Assembly: GCA_017413675.1 (NCBI GenBank)
Contig: JAFPSR010000087.1
Coordinates: forward strand, 1 to 8,557
DNA length: 8,557 nt
From: Clostridia bacterium
GTDB lineage: Bacteria; Bacillota_A; Clostridia; Christensenellales; UBA1750
Reading direction: 5' to 3'
Shown here: piece after piece, positions 1 through 6,354 of the stretch
How positions within the stretch are numbered: the stretch's first letter is position 1
Layout of the letters: each line of letters starts with the position of its first letter
Made by a program: the position numbers and the translations under genes
Notes under the pieces: generated by a model
The model's database searches: none
What the model was told of the DNA's origin: nothing
The model's input: only the letters and a program-made list of their open reading frames with translations

Positions 1-657
1 CTCATCTGCAATCCCGCTCGCACAAATCTCCTGCTGCAGGCCGAAAAGCTGGGGATGGAAGCTTTGGACGGTCTTCCCTTCCTGGTCGAGCAGGCCAGGA
101 AATCCGCAGAAATATTCACGGGACATTCCATATCCATTGAAGAAAGTAAACACGTCCTGCGCAGGGTCCGTACGCATGCCATGAACATCGCCCTGATCGG
201 GATGCCTGGCTGCGGCAAAAGTACCGTAGGCCGTGCCCTCGCAAAACTTCTGGACCGTCCTTTCATCGACCTGGATGAGGAATTGGTAAAGCAGACGGGA
301 AAAGATATCCCCACGATTTTTGCCAAGGAAGGGGAATCCGGATTCCGGGCCCGGGAAACCGATGTACTGAATGAGTTTTCCAAAGAAAGCGGCCTGGTCC
401 TTGCAACCGGCGGCGGTGTCGTCACCAGGCCTGAAAACAGGGACCTGCTGCGCCGCAACAGTAGGATCATCCGCCTGACAAGACCGCTGGAAGAGCTTGC
501 CGTTGAGGGACGCCCCATATTCCTGACGAATTCCCTGCCTGCCCTTGCCAGGGAACGGGAAACTCTTTACCAGACCTGGGCAGAGGCAAGCGTACCCGTT
601 ACGGATCCCGAAAAAACGGCTGAAAAAATCAAAGCGCTCTTATGCGGCCTAACATAG
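1..657 (+). CDS. aroK: Bifunctional shikimate dehydrogenase / shikimate kinase (AroE-AroK fusion), 3' part
   Basis: The frame is open from base 1, so the 5' end lies outside the window; 218 residues are visible. Residues 1-55 match the C-terminal end of shikimate dehydrogenase: NPARTNLLLQAEKLG followed by DGLPFLVEQA, where the Gln is the family's shikimate-contacting position. From residue 61 a full shikimate kinase follows: Walker A GMPGCGKST (67-75), the DxD in FIDLDEEL, the substrate Arg in GESGFRARET, the Gly triplet in ATGGGVVTRPENR, the lid Arg in GRPIF, and the closing RETLYQTWAEAS. The kinase uses ATP to make shikimate 3-phosphate in the chorismate pathway; the dehydrogenase makes its substrate using NADPH. 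The ATG at 181, at the start of the kinase part, has no ribosome binding site before it, and the frame runs through without a stop, so this is a fusion and not two genes. The kinase half (about 158 residues) is near the usual length. A terminator follows 48 bases after the stop. Confidence 0.9.
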   Translation, partial: LICNPARTNLLLQAEKLGMEALDGLPFLVEQARKSAEIFTGHSISIEESKHVLRRVRTHAMNIALIGMPGCGKSTVGRALAKLLDRPFIDLDEELVKQTGKDIPTIFAKEGESGFRARETDVLNEFSKESGLVLATGGGVVTRPENRDLLRRNSRIIRLTRPLEELAVEGRPIFLTNSLPALARERETLYQTWAEASVPVTDPEKTAEKIKALLCGLT

Positions 658-705
658 GGTTTCCGGATTTTTCGGATCATCATTATCGGCGTAAATCAGG
701 TATAC

Positions 706-743
706 AAAAAGATTCTGACCTTACCGGCATCAGAATCTTTTTT
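706..743 (+). terminator. Rho-independent terminator after aroE-aroK
   Basis: A perfect 13-bp inverted repeat (706-718 with 730-742, core AAGATTCTGA / TCAGAATCTT) encloses an 11-base loop and ends in a run of six T. The A run on the left side means it could also work in the opposite direction, but no minus-strand gene points at it. It closes the aroE-aroK transcript and separates it from the lipoprotein gene at 921. Confidence 0.85.
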
Positions 744-862
744 ATCCATTTCTTTCCCGAAATCCATCGAGCCGGAATCCGAAAATACCTCCGGCCTGCA
801 TGTACAATTCAATCTATGAAATAGAAATATATTTGGATTTTACATTAATTTCCGAGATTTAG

Positions 863-889
863 TTTACTTTAAGGTTTTCCTGGTATCCT
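863..889 (+). promoter_or_regulatory. Probable promoter for the beta-helix lipoprotein gene
   Basis: An extended -10 element (TGG then TATCCT, 881-889) sits 31 bases before the start codon in an AT-rich stretch (about 815-870). The best -35 partner is TTTACT at 863-868, with a short 15-base spacer, so recognition probably leans on the extended -10 TG. A promoter is needed here because the hairpin at 706-743 ends the upstream transcript. Confidence 0.5.
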
Positions 890-920
890 ACACTCAGGAA
901 GAACAAGGAGGGGATTTGTT

Positions 921-2276
921 ATGAAAAAAATAGTCGTTTTAATTCTTACCGTCGCAATGTTGCTTATGACGCTTACCGCATGTGGCACTGCCTCGGGCGG
1001 AAACACTGCACCCGGCGGGAACCCGCCGGAAATGGGCGGCGCACCCGGTCAGAGCAGTGCGGAATTAGATTATACCGCAACATCCCAGATCACATCCGCA
1101 GAAACACAAAACGGGCAAACATATGCCAGTTCTGCTTCTGATGAAAACGCCCTTTTAATCAGGACTTCGGATGCCGTTGCCATTACAGATCCGACAGTTA
1201 CAAAATCCGGCAGTTCGAACGGCGGGGATAACTGCAATTTTTACGGCCTGAATGCCGCTGTCCTGGTGAAAGACGGGTCGGTAACCACAATTAAAGGCGG
1301 CACGGTAACCTCCGACGCGGAAGGTGCCAACGGCATCTTCAGATACGGCGGAAACGGCGGTAACAACGGTGCAGCCGGGGACGGAACAACGGTGTACATT
1401 TACGATACCGTCATTACAACGACCGGTAACGGTTTCGGCGGCATCATGACCACGGGCAGCGGAGTAACCTATGCATATAACCTGACGGTCAATACTTCCG
1501 GACAATCCAGCGCCCCGATCCGTACTGACAGGGGCGGCGGTGTCGTCGTGGTATACGGCGGTACCTATACTTCCAATGGCCTGGGTTCTCCCGTTATTTA
1601 TTCCACGGCGGATATCACCGTATCCAACGCGAAACTGCTTTCCAACCTGTCCGAAGGCGTGTGCATTGAAGGGCTGAACTCCATCACCCTGAACAACTGC
1701 AGCCTGACTGCGAACAATACCCAGCGAAACGGCAATGCTGCTTTCCTGGATACGATCATGATTTACCAGTCCATGTCCGGGGATGCTGCCAGCGGGACCA
1801 GTACCTTTACCATGAACGGCGGAACCCTGACAAGCCGGAGCGGTCATGTTTTCCACGTTACCAACACCAATGCGGTCATCAACCTGGAAAAGGTGGAAAT
1901 CCTCAATGAGGATGCGGAAAACATTCTTCTTTCCGTATGTGCAGACGGCTGGAGCGGCGGAAGCAACATCGCCACTCTGAATGCCAAATCCCAGCAGCTG
2001 TCCGGTACCATCAAGGTAGGGAGCGATTCCAACCTGACGCTGAATCTGACAGACGGTTCGGCATTTACCGGGTCCATTGACGGCAACATTATCAATGCCA
2101 AGGGAGAAACCGTTTCCACCGAAACCGGAACGGTCAGCGTCACACTGGACAGTTCCAGCACATGGACCCTCACCGGGGATACCTATATTACCGAATTCAA
2201 CGGAGATCCCGCCAATGTAATCTCAAACGGGCATACCCTTTACGTCAACGGGATAGCGCTGACCGGGACGATGTAA
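921..2276 (+). CDS. Secreted lipoprotein, predicted parallel beta-helix, function unknown
   Basis: The protein has 451 residues. The start is set by AAGGAGG at 905-911, nine bases before the ATG. Residues 1-20 are a lipoprotein signal peptide (KK, then a hydrophobic run) with lipobox LTAC and lipid-anchored Cys21, so the protein should sit on the outer face of the membrane. A Gly/Pro/Asn-rich linker (about 22-46) follows. The rest is rich in G, T, S, N and V, with short beta-strand units repeated in forms such as VTTIKGGTVTSD, VVVYGGTYTSN and FTMNGGTLTS. That spacing of roughly 20-25 residues with GGT turns is typical of right-handed parallel beta-helix proteins (pectate-lyase-like fold; some clostridial relatives bind polysaccharide). 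No catalytic residues are recognised, so binding, adhesion or a degenerate enzyme are all possible. It stands alone, with its own promoter and a hairpin 66 bases after the stop. Confidence 0.75.
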   Translation: MKKIVVLILTVAMLLMTLTACGTASGGNTAPGGNPPEMGGAPGQSSAELDYTATSQITSAETQNGQTYASSASDENALLIRTSDAVAITDPTVTKSGSSNGGDNCNFYGLNAAVLVKDGSVTTIKGGTVTSDAEGANGIFRYGGNGGNNGAAGDGTTVYIYDTVITTTGNGFGGIMTTGSGVTYAYNLTVNTSGQSSAPIRTDRGGGVVVVYGGTYTSNGLGSPVIYSTADITVSNAKLLSNLSEGVCIEGLNSITLNNCSLTANNTQRNGNAAFLDTIMIYQSMSGDAASGTSTFTMNGGTLTSRSGHVFHVTNTNAVINLEKVEILNEDAENILLSVCADGWSGGSNIATLNAKSQQLSGTIKVGSDSNLTLNLTDGSAFTGSIDGNIINAKGETVSTETGTVSVTLDSSSTWTLTGDTYITEFNGDPANVISNGHTLYVNGIALTGTM

Positions 2277-2292
2277 ACAAGCCTGGAAATAC

Positions 2293-2319
2293 ATCAAAAA
2301 TGTGTACTTCCATTTTGAT
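2293..2319. repeat. Imperfect inverted repeat just after the beta-helix gene
   Basis: ATCAAAAATG (2293-2302) pairs with CATTTTGAT (2311-2319) with one bulged A and an eight-base loop. It starts 17 bases after the stop codon. The stem is AT-rich and has no following T run, so it is a weak hairpin; it may protect the 3' end of the transcript, or may be chance. Confidence 0.35.
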
Positions 2320-2341
2320 ACACCTCTCCCATTAATACTCC

Positions 2342-2388
2342 AAAGGAAGGACCCTCAATTCCACTTCGAATTGGGGGTCCTCCCTTTT
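2342..2388 (+). terminator. Strong hairpin between convergent genes, likely terminator
   Basis: AAAGG-A-AGGACCC-T-CAATTC (2342-2361) pairs with GAATTG-G-GGGTCCT-C-CCTTT (2368-2387): 18 Watson-Crick pairs plus a T-G wobble and one A-C mismatch around a six-base loop. On the plus strand it ends in TTTT, suiting termination of the beta-helix lipoprotein gene. The minus-strand side has only TTT before GGAG, but the hairpin lies 59 bases beyond the minus-strand stop at 2447 and no other candidate serves that gene, so it may stop both transcripts. Confidence 0.75.
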
Positions 2389-2401
2389 GTATGGGAATCC
2401 T

Positions 2402-2420
2402 ATATTCCGTTTGGGAATAT
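2402..2420. repeat. Short perfect hairpin downstream of the minus-strand lipoprotein gene
   Basis: ATATTCC (2402-2408) and GGAATAT (2414-2420) form a perfect 7-bp inverted repeat with a five-base loop, 27 bases after the stop of the minus-strand gene ending at 2447. There is no T run on either side, so it is not a standard terminator. Confidence 0.4.
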
Positions 2421-2446
2421 TGCGTAAACCGTTTCCGGAGAAGGAC

Positions 2447-4342
2447 TTACTGTTTCGGATGAACCGGGGTTAATCCGTTCCGGATCAGAATATCATCACA
2501 CTGCGGGGTTCCAAACCAGTCGTACAGGCGTCTTGCCGGGCTCTCCTTTCCCTCATCCGAGCGGATCACAACATAGTCGTGCAATGTCAGTGGGTAGGAT
2601 CCCGCCGTCACGTTTTCCATGGTCGGCACTACCCCATCAATCCCCATCAGGGAAATTCCCCGATTTCCGAAAACATCCGTCAGATAGGTCATGATGCTGT
2701 ACCCGATAGCATACGGGTCATTCTGGCACTGCCAGACAATCGAGACCATATCATCCATGATCTTGAAGCCCAGAGATCCGAAATCCGGAGGAGTTTCCTC
2801 TTTCCATACCAGTTTCTCGAACTGGCGCTGGCTTCCGGACTGGTCATTCCGATAGAAAACCGTAATCGGGTGATCCACGCCGCCAAGTTCCTTCCAGTTG
2901 GTAATCTTCCCGCGGTATACATCTTTCAGCTGGTCCAGCGTCATGCTTTCCACACCTGTCCCGGTTCCGCAGATAAATACCAGGCCGTCCGCCCCGAAAG
3001 CCTTCATTTCGATTTCCACATTTCTGTCCCGTAAGTAGGCCTTTTCCTCCTCTGTCGGAGCTGGAACCAGGATCAGGTCACAGCCTTTATCTGCCAGGTT
3101 CAGCCAGGCTCCATGGGATTTACTGTTGAGAGGTTCCGTCCCTTCTTTCCCATAGCGGCGGAAGAACAGGTCACAAATATCCTTTGCCAACGGTTTCCTG
3201 GCCGTAGACACATCCATCTGCGGGAAAGGGCAGTCGGAAAACAGCTTTCCCGCATCGCCCGGTGAAGTAATCTCCTTTGCCTCCCCCTCAGATACCAGGC
3301 ACGTATAATAGTGCCACTGCTGGGTATTGGCAGATTCTCCGAAAACCTCTCCCACCCAGTCTTTGGCAACGGAATAGATGACTGTTTTCCCTTTCTGCAC
3401 AACAGGGTAGATCCAGACAATCCCTTCTGACCCAAAGTCTGTAACCAGGGTGCGTTCTTTTTCCCGGACCCGGTAGACGGCGTTCTGGTTCTGTACCAGG
3501 AAAACCTCCCCGTCAGATCCCAGAATGGTATCAAAGGAGGACAAACCGGTTGCCACCTCTTCCTTCTGCATCGAATCCAGATCATATCGGAACCAAGTTT
3601 CATCCTCATCCGTTTGGACATAGCCGTAGACATACTGACCCTGCATATACTGCAGGGACCCGGTGAGGTTTTCACATACCCGGGTTTCTTTCCGGGCAAA
3701 GTCATAGCAGGAATATACCGATTCCCCTGTTACCGGATCCGGGAGCGGATAGACCACTTTTGCGTCCGAAACGAAAACCCCGCTCATTAGGTTTTCCGCC
3801 AGCAGTTCCGTTTTCCCGGTCGGTACATCATATCCGTAGAGCATGGAATGGATCGGGTAACCCAGATCATCTTCCTTGACACAGACAAACGCCAAAGTGT
3901 GTCCATCCGCCTTGAAAACACTCTGTAAGGGATATTCATTGTAGAGAATCTGCGCTTTCCCTCCCGAAACCGGGCAGGAACACAATTGTTTTTTACCGTC
4001 CATAAAGAACAGGCCGTCATCCAGTTCCTGTACCAAGGAAGCCTGAATGTCACAGATCAGGGTAAGGCCGCTCCCGTCCGTTCCCTGCCGGTAAATCCGG
4101 TCTGTTTCCAGGTTGTTGGCAAAATAGAATACGCTGTCCTTATCCGGAACTGACGATTCCGTTGTTGCCGCAACTTCGGTCGGGGTGACAGCTGCCGGGG
4201 TTGTGTTTTGTGTCGGCCCTGCGGTAATCAATTCCGGTTGAGACGCAGAGGGAATCTTCGTCCCGCAGCCCATCAGTCCGGAAATCAGGAATATAATGGC
4301 CAGAACCAGTCCGATCCCTTTTCGGATTCCGTGTTTGTTCAT
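2447..4342 (-). CDS. Lipoprotein: beta-propeller-like domain fused to PstS-like substrate-binding domain
   Basis: The protein has 631 residues. The ATG at 4342 is chosen because AGGAG (4352-4356) lies nine bases before it; the in-frame ATG at 4351 abuts that site, and the frame further upstream shows no coding signs. Residues 1-25 are a signal peptide ending in lipobox LMGC (Cys26), then a Thr/Pro/Ala linker to about 65. Residues 70-365 hold repeated blocks such as VFYFANNLETDRIYRQGTDG and FRYDLDSMQKEEVATGL, like DUF5050/TolB-type beta-propellers that read out as strands plus a polar turn. Residues 376-631 resemble the phosphate-type binding protein fold: DVSTARKPLAKDICDLF, LKDVYRGKITNWKELGG, ITVFYRNDQSGSQRQFEK, YAIGYSI and a late YPLTLHDYVV. 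The usual GSGT ligand loop reads GSQR. No transporter genes are nearby, so it may sense a ligand rather than feed a transporter. Ligand unknown. Confidence 0.8.
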   Translation of the reverse strand: MNKHGIRKGIGLVLAIIFLISGLMGCGTKIPSASQPELITAGPTQNTTPAAVTPTEVAATTESSVPDKDSVFYFANNLETDRIYRQGTDGSGLTLICDIQASLVQELDDGLFFMDGKKQLCSCPVSGGKAQILYNEYPLQSVFKADGHTLAFVCVKEDDLGYPIHSMLYGYDVPTGKTELLAENLMSGVFVSDAKVVYPLPDPVTGESVYSCYDFARKETRVCENLTGSLQYMQGQYVYGYVQTDEDETWFRYDLDSMQKEEVATGLSSFDTILGSDGEVFLVQNQNAVYRVREKERTLVTDFGSEGIVWIYPVVQKGKTVIYSVAKDWVGEVFGESANTQQWHYYTCLVSEGEAKEITSPGDAGKLFSDCPFPQMDVSTARKPLAKDICDLFFRRYGKEGTEPLNSKSHGAWLNLADKGCDLILVPAPTEEEKAYLRDRNVEIEMKAFGADGLVFICGTGTGVESMTLDQLKDVYRGKITNWKELGGVDHPITVFYRNDQSGSQRQFEKLVWKEETPPDFGSLGFKIMDDMVSIVWQCQNDPYAIGYSIMTYLTDVFGNRGISLMGIDGVVPTMENVTAGSYPLTLHDYVVIRSDEGKESPARRLYDWFGTPQCDDILIRNGLTPVHPKQ

Positions 4343-4572
4343 TTTTTTCATCTCCTGTAAACCTTTTGATAACAGGTTCAGTATGTACCAAACCATTTGA
4401 TTTGTTCTGTTCAGGGAGAATTCCCGTTCGTCTTTGCAGACTTGATCCGGGAACCAGATCAAGAATAGGATCCAAATGTATCCAAACTGCATCGGATTCC
4501 ATTGCATTCTTCCATAATCCAGAGTATCCCGAATACAGTTCATCTGTTTTACAGGAAAATCCAAAAACAGAG
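4343..4572 (-). other. Leader and promoter region of the minus-strand lipoprotein gene
   Basis: The whole gap between the two minus-strand genes (4343-4642) is 300 bases. It contains the esterase terminator (4563-4604), an inverted repeat (4441-4463) and the lipoprotein ribosome binding site (4352-4356). Because of the terminator, the lipoprotein promoter must lie here. I could not find a convincing -35/-10 pair; weak -10-like hexamers on the minus strand (such as TATTCT, 4464-4469, and TTATCA) lack good partners. An open frame in phase with the lipoprotein crosses this stretch but lacks a ribosome binding site and family likeness. Confidence 0.45.
4441..4463. promoter_or_regulatory. Near-perfect palindrome upstream of the lipoprotein gene, possible operator
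   Basis: CTTGATC-C-GG, a GAA centre, then CC-A-GATCAAG: nine of ten arm positions pair. It lies about 100 bases before the lipoprotein start. Arms of this length and spacing fit a dimeric repressor site or a leader hairpin. No regulator gene in the window is tied to it. Confidence 0.4.
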
Positions 4573-4604
4573 ACCGGCATGACAGATCTTCCTGCCATGC
4601 CGGT
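4563..4604 (-). terminator. Rho-independent terminator of the esterase gene
   Basis: ACCGGCATG (4573-4581) and CATGCCGGT (4596-4604) form a perfect 9-bp stem, extended inward past one mismatch by CAG/CTG around a six-base loop. Read on the minus strand, the stem is followed by CTCTG and then TTTTT, then a second TTTT run. It starts 38 bases after the esterase stop codon. Confidence 0.75.
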
Positions 4605-4642
4605 AGTGCTCTTGTGCCAAACGATACTTTTTATTCTGTTCC

Positions 4643-5446
4643 TTATTCTCCCGGATAAATGGCACTGTGTCGGATCGGCAGCCATTCATTCAGGGCTTTG
4701 CGCAGCGTCATATCCCAGAAATCCCATTCATGGGCATATCCCGGGACTTCTTCCTCCACCGCAATGGTATATCCCAGGGAACGGAGATAATCGGTTCCTG
4801 CCTTATGGTTCACTGCGGACGGATCCAGGTCTCCCCAGGTCATGTAATAGACCGGCAGTTTCTTTCCGCTCTTGATGTTGTCCTCCGCGAGACGACGGGA
4901 TTCTTCGATCACATAAGCGGGTTTGGGAACGTTTGCATTCTTGGAAGACTTGGGATCTGTATCCCAGTATTCGTGATGATAGATCCTGGCGCAGCTCATA
5001 CCCAGGACCGCGGCATAGTTTTCCGGATAGTGAAGCGCAATCCACTGTGCCCCGTTGGATCCCATGGAAAGGCCGCCGATAAAGTTGTCTTCCCGTTTAT
5101 CGGAGAACGGGAAATAAGCGCGGCACAGTTCAGGCAGTTCTTCCGCCACAAACTGCATATATTTAGCCGAATTGGTATCCATGTAGTTGGAGTTGTACCC
5201 GGAAGGCATGACAACCGCCAGCTTGTGGCTTTCTGCATACCTGGCAATGTTGGAGAAGTGCAGATAGTCACTGTCATCCCCGCTGCCGCCATGCAAGAGC
5301 CAGAGCACCTGGAATTTCATGCCGGGAACATATACCTTTTCCCTGCCGTCCTGCCGGTCCTTTCCGGAGAAGGAAGGCAGACAGATTGTCACGTTGGTCT
5401 GCAGACCCAATGTCCTGGAGAGGAAGTTCATCTGTAAAACACCCAT
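4643..5446 (-). CDS. Alpha/beta-hydrolase esterase (EstA / esterase D-like family)
   Basis: The protein has 267 residues. The ATG at 5446 is eight bases from AAGGAG (5455-5460); a TTG two codons earlier is only two bases from it and is rejected. The family is the PF00756-type esterases, which include tributyrin esterase EstA, S-formylglutathione hydrolase and rumen cinnamoyl esterases. Visible features are the oxyanion-side motif LLHGGSGD (50-57), nucleophile elbow GLSMG with Ser127, the acid region TWGDLD (Asp206 or Asp208), and the catalytic His239 in GYAHEWDFWD. It probably hydrolyses short acyl or acetyl/feruloyl esters; the exact substrate cannot be read from sequence. There is no signal peptide, so it acts in the cytoplasm, perhaps on imported plant-derived or xenobiotic esters. 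It is a single-gene unit with its own promoter and terminator. Confidence 0.88.
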   Translation of the reverse strand: MGVLQMNFLSRTLGLQTNVTICLPSFSGKDRQDGREKVYVPGMKFQVLWLLHGGSGDDSDYLHFSNIARYAESHKLAVVMPSGYNSNYMDTNSAKYMQFVAEELPELCRAYFPFSDKREDNFIGGLSMGSNGAQWIALHYPENYAAVLGMSCARIYHHEYWDTDPKSSKNANVPKPAYVIEESRRLAEDNIKSGKKLPVYYMTWGDLDPSAVNHKAGTDYLRSLGYTIAVEEEVPGYAHEWDFWDMTLRKALNEWLPIRHSAIYPGE

Positions 5447-5479
5447 ATGCAATACTCCTTTACTAATCCTTATGGAATC

Positions 5480-5508
5480 ATGTTACCATGCACCGTATGT
5501 TCAGACAA
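5480..5508 (-). promoter_or_regulatory. Probable promoter of the esterase gene
   Basis: Read on the minus strand: TTGTCT (5508-5503), a 17-base spacer, then TAACAT (5485-5480) with TGG directly before it (extended -10). Each hexamer matches the sigma-70 consensus at four of six positions. Transcription would start near 5473, giving a leader of about 27 bases that just contains the ribosome binding site. Confidence 0.55.
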
Positions 5509-5557
5509 GATTTTTATTTGTGATTGACAAATAATTTTTTCTCTCTCCAAAGTCTTC

Positions 5558-5563
5558 TATAAT
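5558..5563 (+). promoter_or_regulatory. Consensus -10 box upstream of the GNAT gene
   Basis: A perfect TATAAT lies in an AT-rich stretch. A perfect TTGACA at 5524-5529 is 28 bases away, too far to pair with it; the hexamer at the proper distance is TTTTTT. If this -10 is used, the acetyltransferase mRNA has a leader of roughly 120 bases that includes the hairpin at 5655-5671. Confidence 0.4.
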
Positions 5564-5654
5564 CCCATAACTTTGCCGTTCTATGATCGGGAATGGATTG
5601 ATGCCTATTTTCCGCTATATTTTCTTTTCGGTTTTTGGTAAACTGTTTTCAGGC

Positions 5655-5671
5655 TCCGGTCAAAGACCGGA
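5655..5671 (+). repeat. Perfect GC-rich hairpin in the GNAT leader
   Basis: TCCGGTC-AAA-GACCGGA is a perfect 7-bp inverted repeat with a three-base centre, ending seven bases before the ribosome binding site AAGGAGG (5679-5685). In the mRNA it would be a stable stem next to the translation start; in DNA it could be an operator. It has no T run, so it is not a terminator. Confidence 0.5.
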
Positions 5672-5693
5672 CTTTCCTAAGGAGGAGATTCCA

Positions 5694-6146
5694 TTGGTTA
5701 CGATTCGGACCGCTGTCCCAAAGGATGCGGACAGGATCAACGACCTGTTCCGCGAAATGCTGATAACGGTTTATGGTTTGCAGGACCCGGAAGGCTATAC
5801 ACAGGAGACCCTGGACAGGTTCTTTTCCGGAGAGGAAGGCAGGATTTATGTCGCTGAAGACAGGGATGTTGTCGCCTTCCTGTCCATCGAGGTTCATCAT
5901 GACCCGCGGGATTATCTCTATCTCGACGATTTTTCGGTTACGGAAACCTATCGCAACCGGGGGATCGGATCGGAACTTCTGCGTACCGCGGAAGCATACG
6001 CAAAGGAAATCGGCATCCCGGATATCCTGCTGCATGTCGAGAAAAGCAATTTCTCCGCTTTCCGTTTCTACGAAAAATGGGGATATGCCGTTTTCCGGGA
6101 TGACGAGACCCGGTACCTGATGATCAAACATTTATGGCAGGCTTAA
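5694..6146 (+). CDS. GNAT-family N-acetyltransferase
   Basis: The protein has 150 residues from a TTG start at 5694, placed by AAGGAGG (5679-5685) with an eight-base spacer; the in-frame ATG at 5583 has no ribosome binding site and its extra 37 residues do not fit the family. The fold is the acetyl-CoA-dependent GNAT fold: first strand VTIRTAVPKDADRINDLF, strand 4 LYLDDFSVTETYR, the acetyl-CoA pyrophosphate loop RNRGIG (87-92, the family RxxGxG), and motif B VEKSNFSAFRFYEKWGY (115-131) with Asn119 and the common Tyr126. GNAT enzymes move an acetyl group onto an amine of a small molecule or protein; the substrate cannot be told. It is soluble and cytoplasmic. It lies divergent from the esterase and has its own terminator, so it is probably a single-gene unit. 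Confidence 0.88.
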   Translation: MVTIRTAVPKDADRINDLFREMLITVYGLQDPEGYTQETLDRFFSGEEGRIYVAEDRDVVAFLSIEVHHDPRDYLYLDDFSVTETYRNRGIGSELLRTAEAYAKEIGIPDILLHVEKSNFSAFRFYEKWGYAVFRDDETRYLMIKHLWQA

Positions 6147-6164
6147 TCTGTTTCTTTCCCATTC

Positions 6165-6204
6165 CCTGTACATTCCTGTTTTTGGAACTGTACAGGTTTT
6201 TTTT
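6165..6204 (+). terminator. Rho-independent terminator after the GNAT gene
   Basis: CCTGTACA (6165-6172) pairs perfectly with TGTACAGG (6189-6196). The stem continues inward as TTCC/GGAA past one bulged C, leaving a seven-base loop, and a run of eight T follows at once. It starts 18 bases after the stop codon. Confidence 0.92.
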
Positions 6205-6292
6205 CCGGAGTTCTGATCCTGATAAAAATGTTATAAGGACAAAAGCACTATCTTTATGTTTGTGATTGAAAATTCCATGGATTTGTTGTAGC

Positions 6293-6321
6293 TTTAAAAA
6301 GGTATTTTGTTCATCTATATC
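6293..6321 (+). promoter_or_regulatory. Probable promoter of the hsp70/J-like unit
   Basis: TTTAAA (6293-6298), a 17-base spacer and TATATC (6316-6321) each match four of six sigma-70 positions and would give a leader of about 26 bases. An alternative pair just upstream is TTGAAA (6266-6271) with TAGCTT (6289-6294), also 17 bases apart. No CIRCE element is present in 6205-6354, so HrcA control of the usual dnaK type is not supported. Confidence 0.45.
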
Positions 6322-6354
6322 ATAAATACAACAAAGCAATATAAGGAGATTCAT

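Noticed and set aside
642..824. Small plus-strand open frame of 60 codons after aroE-aroK
   Set aside because: It overlaps the end of aroE-aroK, runs across the terminator hairpin at 706-743, and has no ribosome binding site.
1155..1856. Minus-strand open frame (233 codons) inside the beta-helix lipoprotein gene
   Set aside because: It is a mirror of a repetitive, codon-biased sense gene; its residue make-up shows no domain.
4343..4564. In-frame N-terminal extension of the minus-strand lipoprotein (74 extra codons)
   Set aside because: It would place the signal peptide and lipobox deep inside the protein; the ATG at 4342 has a well-spaced ribosome binding site.
4667..5437. Plus-strand open frame (256 codons) opposite the esterase gene
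   Set aside because: It is antisense to a gene with a full catalytic motif set; no ribosome binding site or domain is visible.
5524..5563. Full sigma-70 promoter from TTGACA (5524) to TATAAT (5558)
   Set aside because: Both hexamers are perfect, but the 28-base spacing is far beyond the usable 16-19; only the -10 was kept as a feature.
5583..5693. ATG at 5583 as the GNAT start
   Set aside because: There is no ribosome binding site before it, and the extra 37 residues are unlike the family N terminus; the TTG at 5694 has an ideal site.
6205..6354. CIRCE (HrcA) heat-shock operator upstream of the Hsp70 gene
   Set aside because: Only a weak AGCACT-like piece is seen near 6244; the matching GAGTGCTAA half at the right distance is absent.
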